Assembly (NCBI GenBank): GCA_041484845.1
Contig: JBGPIK010000235.1
Location: 1 to 10,447, forward strand
Direction of reading: 5' to 3'
DNA length: 10,447 nt
Source of the DNA: JBGPIK01 sp041484845
GTDB lineage: Bacteria > Desulfobacterota > Binatia > UBA9968
Part shown: piece by piece, positions 6,900 to 10,447 of the stretch
Numbering within the stretch: the stretch's first letter is position 1
Layout of the letters: each line of letters starts with the position of its first letter
Made by a program: the position numbers and the translations under genes
The notes under the pieces: generated by a model
Databases searched by the model: none
Told to the model about the DNA's origin: nothing
Seen by the model: the letters and a program-made list of their open reading frames with translations, nothing else

Positions 6900-7625
6900 C
6901 TAAGGCATTGCTTCAAGCAGTCGGCCGAAGCCTTTTACAGGCTGTCTCACGTGAAGACGCTTTTGGACCGCCCAGACGCGCGCCGGAACGGGATGCACGA
7001 CGGGCACCTGCAAGTCTTCTTCCAAAAGGTGAAGGATGTCTAAACAACGCCACCCCGTGCCGAGCATATAGATCCCATCGGCGCTTTGATGCTTCAGAAA
7101 TGCCCTGCGCGTATGAGCGTAGATTTCCAGCGATGAAAGCCTGCCGACGTCGGCAAAAGCCACCGACATCCCTTCCATTCCCAGAACGTCAAACCCGGCC
7201 TCCTGGAAATAGCGCGTGAACATATCATTAATGCTGCCGGTGAAATAAGTCACGCCGATAAACTTTTTAACTCCGAGCGCGCGCAGCGCCTCCACCTGAG
7301 TCTGGGCGGCGGTAACAATCGGAATTTTGTATTGGGCTTCCCACTCCTTGACGATCTTCTCTTCCCCCTGAAAGCCATGCACCATGAAAGGCGGCGCTCC
7401 CTCAGGGTGGATCAAATCGACGCCTTCTTTTGCCAGCTCATCGACTTTCTCGTGAACCGCATCGAGCGCGCCGCGGAACTCCTCTTCCGTGCCCCGCTGA
7501 AAATTCAGAAACAGCGGCACCACGCCAATCCCCACGGGCAGCAAACGGATGAATTCTTCCAGCGAACCCGGTCGATGGGTGGGCTTCACCACGCCGACAA
7601 CACCGCGCCAACTCATGAAAGCCAT
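6900..7625 (-). CDS. Arylmalonate decarboxylase/maleate isomerase family protein lacking the catalytic cysteines
   Basis: A 241-residue cytosolic protein of the Asp/Glu racemase superfamily, closest in pattern to arylmalonate decarboxylase (AMDase) and maleate cis-trans isomerase. Family-like segments include EALRALGVKKF (112-122), VTYFTGSIN (125-133), the PVVHPVPARVWA stretch (208-219) and a GFGRLLE end. The family uses cysteines at two sites in two symmetrical loops; AMDase keeps only the second. Here the first loop reads HPEGAPPF (73-80) and the second LGTGWRCLD (188-196), so Gly76 and Gly189 appear to occupy the cysteine sites. The only cysteine in the protein is Cys194, about five residues further on. 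Either chemistry is changed or the enzyme uses another acid. A GAGGAG Shine-Dalgarno 6 nt before ATG 7625 fixes the start. It lies downstream of UbiD, separated by a large palindromic repeat. Confidence 0.85.
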   Translation of the reverse strand: MAFMSWRGVVGVVKPTHRPGSLEEFIRLLPVGIGVVPLFLNFQRGTEEEFRGALDAVHEKVDELAKEGVDLIHPEGAPPFMVHGFQGEEKIVKEWEAQYKIPIVTAAQTQVEALRALGVKKFIGVTYFTGSINDMFTRYFQEAGFDVLGMEGMSVAFADVGRLSSLEIYAHTRRAFLKHQSADGIYMLGTGWRCLDILHLLEEDLQVPVVHPVPARVWAVQKRLHVRQPVKGFGRLLEAMP

Positions 7626-7645
7626 TGGGAACTCCTCAAAAGCCC

Positions 7646-7722
7646 TGGAGTACTGGAGTGATAGAGTAATGGAGTGATGAATTCAGACCAACACTCCGGT
7701 ACTCCAATACTCCAGCACTCCG
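7646..7722. repeat. Inverted array of 8-bp GGAGT units forming a 77-nt hairpin
   Basis: Four 8-bp units on the plus strand (TGGAGTAC, TGGAGTGA, TAGAGTAA, TGGAGTGA; 7646-7677) face four complementary-type units (ACACTCCG, GTACTCCA, ATACTCCA, GCACTCCG; 7691-7722) across a 13-nt loop (7678-7690). The two 32-nt arms can pair into one long imperfect stem, and single units can pair in several registers. A run of T follows on the plus strand (7723-7729), but the flanking genes are on the minus strand, where the repeat lies between the UbiD stop (7728-7730) and the AMDase-like start (7625). Confidence 0.85.
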
Positions 7723-7727
7723 TTTTT

Positions 7728-9206
7728 TTAGTTTTGCCCTTTAAACACCTGTGGAAACTTCGCCTTCAATTGGGCGCGCACATTGGCCGGCACCTCGACC
7801 ACCTGCGGAAACTCACCGCGCAATTTTCGATTGTAGGGCATACACGCATCGATAAGAATGCGGTTGTTGAAATTCCCCGGAAGAAACATTGGGTCACGCC
7901 CCGACGACCAGGCCTTTTGCACAATGTCGATATCGGTCACCGGGTCGAAGCGCGTGCCCATCGCCCACAACACTTGATCCATATCCGAGCAATCGACATC
8001 ATCGTCAACAACCACAGTCCATTTGCCGTTGTAAGCCCCGGCCATGCAATTGGCGGCAACGTGCAACACGTTGCGCGCGTGGCCCGGATAGCGCTGACGG
8101 ATCTGAATAGCCGTAAAGCGCGTAGCTGGCGCGCCTTCATGGTTCCAAACACCTAGAATGTCCGGCAACCCGCAGGCCTCAAGCGCCTTCCAAATCTCCG
8201 CCGCCCCCGCAATGCCCTTTAGCAAACCGGTTTCGTCCACCGGTTTGTGCTGCGGCGCGCAGGTGAGAATCGGGTCATTGCGATACAGGACCGTCTTAAC
8301 GTTAAGATACGGCCGCGGCACGACATCGTCGGAGTAGTAGCCCATCCACTCGCCGAAGGGCCCTTCCGGCTTCGCCTGGCCGGGCACGGCCTCGCCTTCG
8401 ATGACGATTTCCGCGTCAGCGGGAATCGGAAATCCGGTAAACGGCCCTTTCACCACTTCCACCGGTTCACCGCGAATACCGCCGGCGAAATCGTACTCCG
8501 ATACTCCGCTCGGCAGCGGGCTGGCGGAAAGTAAATAGAGCAACGGGTCCTGGCCGCAAACGATAGCGAACTTGGCGCTCTGCCCGCGCTCGAAATATTT
8601 GTCCCGGTGAATGCGCCCATGCTTGCCTTCGGTAATTTGGCAGCCAATGGTTTTTTCGTCATACACTTGGCAACGATAGGCGCCGAAATTGTACCACTCC
8701 GCGTCCGGATCTTTGGTAATGCACATGTCTGCCGTGCCGATATAACGGTGCGTATCTTTCTGGTGGTGAACCGGCACCGGCAATTCGAGCACGTTCACCT
8801 TGTCGCCTTCCAAGACATTGTCGAAAATCGGCCCGGTTTTAACCACCTTGGGCTTGATCAATTTCATCTCCGTCATGCGATGATGATAGGCCTTGACGAT
8901 GTCCGCCTTGTGATCATACTCCAAAGGTAAGCCCAGAGTGAGCGCGACCCGTTTAATCGTGGAGAATTGGCCGTACAGAGTCCGATAACCTTTGGGATAA
9001 CCGGGTACCTCATCGAACAGAATTGCCGGCGCCTTGCCCCTTCCGCTTTCCGTAAGCATCTGGGTGATAGCGCCCATCTCGCGATCCCAGTGGGCGCCGT
9101 TCACCTTGAGCAGCTCACCCAGCTTCTCGACCTGATTTAACCAATCGCGCAGCCCGCGGTAGGTTACCGCGCTTTGCGCTGCGACAATCGTTTCCGGTCG
9201 TGCCAT
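7728..9206 (-). CDS. UbiD family prenylated-FMN-dependent decarboxylase
   Basis: A 492-residue cytosolic enzyme of the UbiD/Fdc1 family, which reversibly (de)carboxylates aromatic or alpha,beta-unsaturated acids using prenylated FMN. The catalytic Arg-Glu-Glu set seen in Fdc1 is present: Arg178 in NFGAYR (173-178), and Glu281 and Glu286 in EGPFGE (281-286), followed by the characteristic GYYSDD. The PHH-like segment VPVHHQKDTHRYIGTAD (144-160) and the C-terminal DACMPYNRK fit the family, and the length is normal. The substrate cannot be told from sequence; ubiquinone synthesis is one option, but the genomic partners point elsewhere. No UbiX-type prenyltransferase, needed to make the cofactor, is in the window. 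The start ATG has an AGGGGG Shine-Dalgarno 7 nt upstream and a good promoter. It heads a likely three-gene unit with the AMDase-like and methyltransferase genes. Confidence 0.93.
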   Translation of the reverse strand: MARPETIVAAQSAVTYRGLRDWLNQVEKLGELLKVNGAHWDREMGAITQMLTESGRGKAPAILFDEVPGYPKGYRTLYGQFSTIKRVALTLGLPLEYDHKADIVKAYHHRMTEMKLIKPKVVKTGPIFDNVLEGDKVNVLELPVPVHHQKDTHRYIGTADMCITKDPDAEWYNFGAYRCQVYDEKTIGCQITEGKHGRIHRDKYFERGQSAKFAIVCGQDPLLYLLSASPLPSGVSEYDFAGGIRGEPVEVVKGPFTGFPIPADAEIVIEGEAVPGQAKPEGPFGEWMGYYSDDVVPRPYLNVKTVLYRNDPILTCAPQHKPVDETGLLKGIAGAAEIWKALEACGLPDILGVWNHEGAPATRFTAIQIRQRYPGHARNVLHVAANCMAGAYNGKWTVVVDDDVDCSDMDQVLWAMGTRFDPVTDIDIVQKAWSSGRDPMFLPGNFNNRILIDACMPYNRKLRGEFPQVVEVPANVRAQLKAKFPQVFKGQN

Positions 9207-9245
9207 TTTATTACCCCCTGGAATAATGAAGCGATAGGAATTAAC

Positions 9246-9274
9246 ACCATACGTGCCACTCTAATTTTTGTCAA
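9246..9274 (-). promoter_or_regulatory. Sigma70-type promoter for the UbiD unit
   Basis: On the minus strand a perfect TTGACA (9274-9269) is followed after exactly 17 bp by TATGGT (9251-9246, 4 of 6 to the -10 consensus). Transcription would begin near 9239, giving a leader of about 33 nt before ATG 9206. This is the best promoter in the window. Confidence 0.6.
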
Positions 9275-9294
9275 GAAACTCAGACTGTTAGCTC

Positions 9295-9323
9295 TTGTTT
9301 CTCGAGGTGGCTGGTGCTATGAA
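9295..9323 (+). promoter_or_regulatory. Possible extended -10 promoter for the 162-residue protein
   Basis: TTGTTT (9295-9300), a 17-bp spacer and TATGAA (9318-9323) preceded by TGC give an extended -10 arrangement about 30 bp before ATG 9353. The -35 is poor. It would fire divergently from the UbiD promoter, about 20 bp away. Confidence 0.3.
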
Positions 9324-9352
9324 CGCAAATCGCAACCGTGCGTGAGGCTTCT

Positions 9353-9841
9353 ATGACCCACAGTCAATCTTACGATCAGCACCTCCGAAACATCGGTCAG
9401 TCGCTCGAAGCACAGAGGATCAACGTCTTTGAATTGAAATACCAAGACAAACGTTATGTGGTAAAGGGAGAGCCGGAGGAAGAAATGTCGCTGTTGGCCA
9501 CGTTGCGCCAATGGCAAAAGCGCTTGCGCCATGAAGGCGTGAATTCGTCTCTGTCATACGCGCTTCAGGATATCGAGCAGCTCGAGCGCCAGGGGAGAAG
9601 CCAACGTTTACGGGCCGATCGTCTTCCTGATTTTTATGCTCTACCGAATGTCCTGCGCACCTTGGGAGCTTATCTGGATGAGAAGGGAGCTGAACTGATC
9701 GAACTTCACAAGATGCCCCTCACGCTTATGCTGCTGTATCGAAACCGGGACGGCCATCCTGCCGTCGAGGAACGCAGCATTGCTTCATTCTATGATTTTT
9801 TCATCAAACGTCATGGCAGACGGAAAACAACGGCGTGCTAG
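9353..9841 (+). CDS. Uncharacterised 162-residue soluble protein
   Basis: I do not recognise a characterised family. The protein is hydrophilic, without signal peptide or membrane segment. It opens with a region rich in charged residues (MTHSQSYDQHLRNIGQSLEAQRI), then a possible beta-hairpin VFELKYQDKRYVVKGEPEE (24-42), and a helical, basic segment LLATLRQWQKRLRHEG (47-62). A second half contains DIEQLERQGRSQRLRADRLPDFYALPNVLRTLGAYL in two parts (73-108) and a short hydrophobic strand MPLTLMLLYRN (119-129). A frame from GTG 9338 adds five residues, but the GAGG Shine-Dalgarno 5 nt before ATG 9353 favours the shorter form. It is divergent from the UbiD gene and convergent with the MlaC-like gene, and base composition matches its neighbours. 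The real coding status rests on the good start, the length and the absence of a better frame. Confidence 0.75.
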   Translation: MTHSQSYDQHLRNIGQSLEAQRINVFELKYQDKRYVVKGEPEEEMSLLATLRQWQKRLRHEGVNSSLSYALQDIEQLERQGRSQRLRADRLPDFYALPNVLRTLGAYLDEKGAELIELHKMPLTLMLLYRNRDGHPAVEERSIASFYDFFIKRHGRRKTTAC

Positions 9842-9869
9842 CCATGCCGGCAGTCTCACGGAATAGGAT

Positions 9870-10447
9870 TTATGCGACTTTTTCTCGCAACAATCTCTTC
9901 AGCTCATCAAAGGAATACTTTGATATAATGCGGTCGAACTGCGAGCGGTAATTGTTGATGATGCTTACATTTTCCACCAGGGCGTCATAGACTTTCCATT
10001 CCCCGTCCGCCCGGCGCAAGCGATAAACGACGCCGATCTCTTCGCCTTTGGTATTGACCATCGTGGACGCGACCTCGGCAAAGTCTTTCTCGATGGTTTC
10101 GCGACCGAAAATGACTTTCTGCCCCTCGTAAAGATTCACCTTGTCGGAGTAAATCCTTTCCAAGAAATCCCGAAACAGTTTGACGAATTCGACTTGTTCC
10201 GCGGGGGTTCTACGCCGCCAGTGAGCGCCGAGCGCGCGTTTTGCCATTTCGTCGTAGTCGAAGATGGGATTGAGGACTTCTTTCAAGCGCTCCATACGCT
10301 CTTGCTTCCTGTCGTTCGATCGCAGGTTGGGATCTCTCAAAATTTGGATAGTTTTGTCAGCAGCGGTCTTGACGATATCAAGAGGCTCGCCCGCGTAGGC
10401 CCAAGACAACCCGCCGGCATAAAGCAAAAAAATCACCAAACCCCGTA
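9870..10447 (-). CDS. MlaC/Ttg2D-type phospholipid-binding ABC transport protein (5' end at or beyond window edge)
   Basis: A periplasmic lipid carrier of the Tol-Tol-Ttg2 (MlaC) family, which shuttles phospholipids between the outer-membrane MlaA complex and the inner-membrane MlaFEDB transporter to keep the outer membrane asymmetric. The visible 191 codons begin inside a signal peptide: an Arg, a hydrophobic stretch (LVIFLLYAGGLSW) and a cleavage site after AYA, before GEPLD. Family segments include FDYDEMAKRALGAHWR, TPAEQVEFVKLFRDFLE, YEGQKVIFGRE, and the late DGEWKVYDALVENVSIINNYR with SQFDRII. The reading frame is still open at the right edge, so the true start is probably just outside; TTG 10439 or GTG 10436 would give a signal peptide lacking the positive residue. 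It converges on the unrecognised protein with only 28 bp between them. Other mla genes are not visible. Confidence 0.9.
   Translation of the reverse strand, partial: RGLVIFLLYAGGLSWAYAGEPLDIVKTAADKTIQILRDPNLRSNDRKQERMERLKEVLNPIFDYDEMAKRALGAHWRRRTPAEQVEFVKLFRDFLERIYSDKVNLYEGQKVIFGRETIEKDFAEVASTMVNTKGEEIGVVYRLRRADGEWKVYDALVENVSIINNYRSQFDRIISKYSFDELKRLLREKVA

Noticed and set aside
7646..7722. Possible CRISPR array
   Set aside because: The repeated units are 8 bp with no spacers and half are inverted, which does not fit CRISPR.
7691..7729. Rho-independent terminator on the plus strand (ACTCC arm plus T-run)
   Set aside because: No plus-strand gene ends near here; the T-run overlaps the UbiD stop codon on the other strand.

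Overview
The window reads as a chromosomal piece from a moderately GC-rich, uncultured Gram-negative bacterium. A MlaC-type lipid-transport protein implies an outer membrane. The mix of an orphan ABC solute-binding protein, a UbiD decarboxylase, an arylmalonate-decarboxylase-like protein and a phytoene-dehydrogenase-like oxidoreductase is reminiscent of deltaproteobacterial, Binatota or Tectomicrobia-type soil and sediment genomes. That placement is inference only; no rRNA or tRNA gene is present to fix it.

Layout. Positions 1-1152 (minus) hold the N-terminal 384 residues of a FAD-dependent phytoene-dehydrogenase-like oxidoreductase that runs off the left edge. Just upstream of it on the same strand (1245-2261) is a secreted ABC solute-binding protein without a permease in view. 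A 270-bp divergent region separates it from a tightly coupled plus-strand pair: a RavA-like MoxR AAA+ ATPase (2532-3650) and a ViaA-like VWA-domain protein (3650-5224), whose stop and start overlap by one base. A 177-bp MITE-like element with 15-bp terminal inverted repeats begins exactly at the stop codon of the VWA gene and contains a nested REP-like palindrome. A dodecin gene (5628-5837) follows.

The next three genes lie on the minus strand and look like one transcription unit read from right to left: a prFMN-dependent UbiD-family decarboxylase (9206-7728) behind a good sigma70-type promoter, an arylmalonate decarboxylase/maleate isomerase-family protein (7625-6900) that lacks both canonical catalytic cysteines, and a class I SAM methyltransferase (6826-6005). 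Between the first two lies a large palindrome made of four 8-bp GGAGT units facing four ACTCC units. Divergent from the UbiD gene is an unrecognised 162-residue soluble protein (9353-9841), which converges on a MlaC-type protein (9870 to the right edge).

Working together: RavA-like and ViaA-like proteins almost certainly form one ATPase-plus-VWA remodelling system. UbiD, the AMDase-like protein and the methyltransferase may serve one catabolic or modification pathway acting on a carboxylated substrate that cannot be named from sequence. No complete new defence or mobile system is visible. The most unusual items are the two structured repeats and the cysteine-less AMDase homologue next to UbiD.
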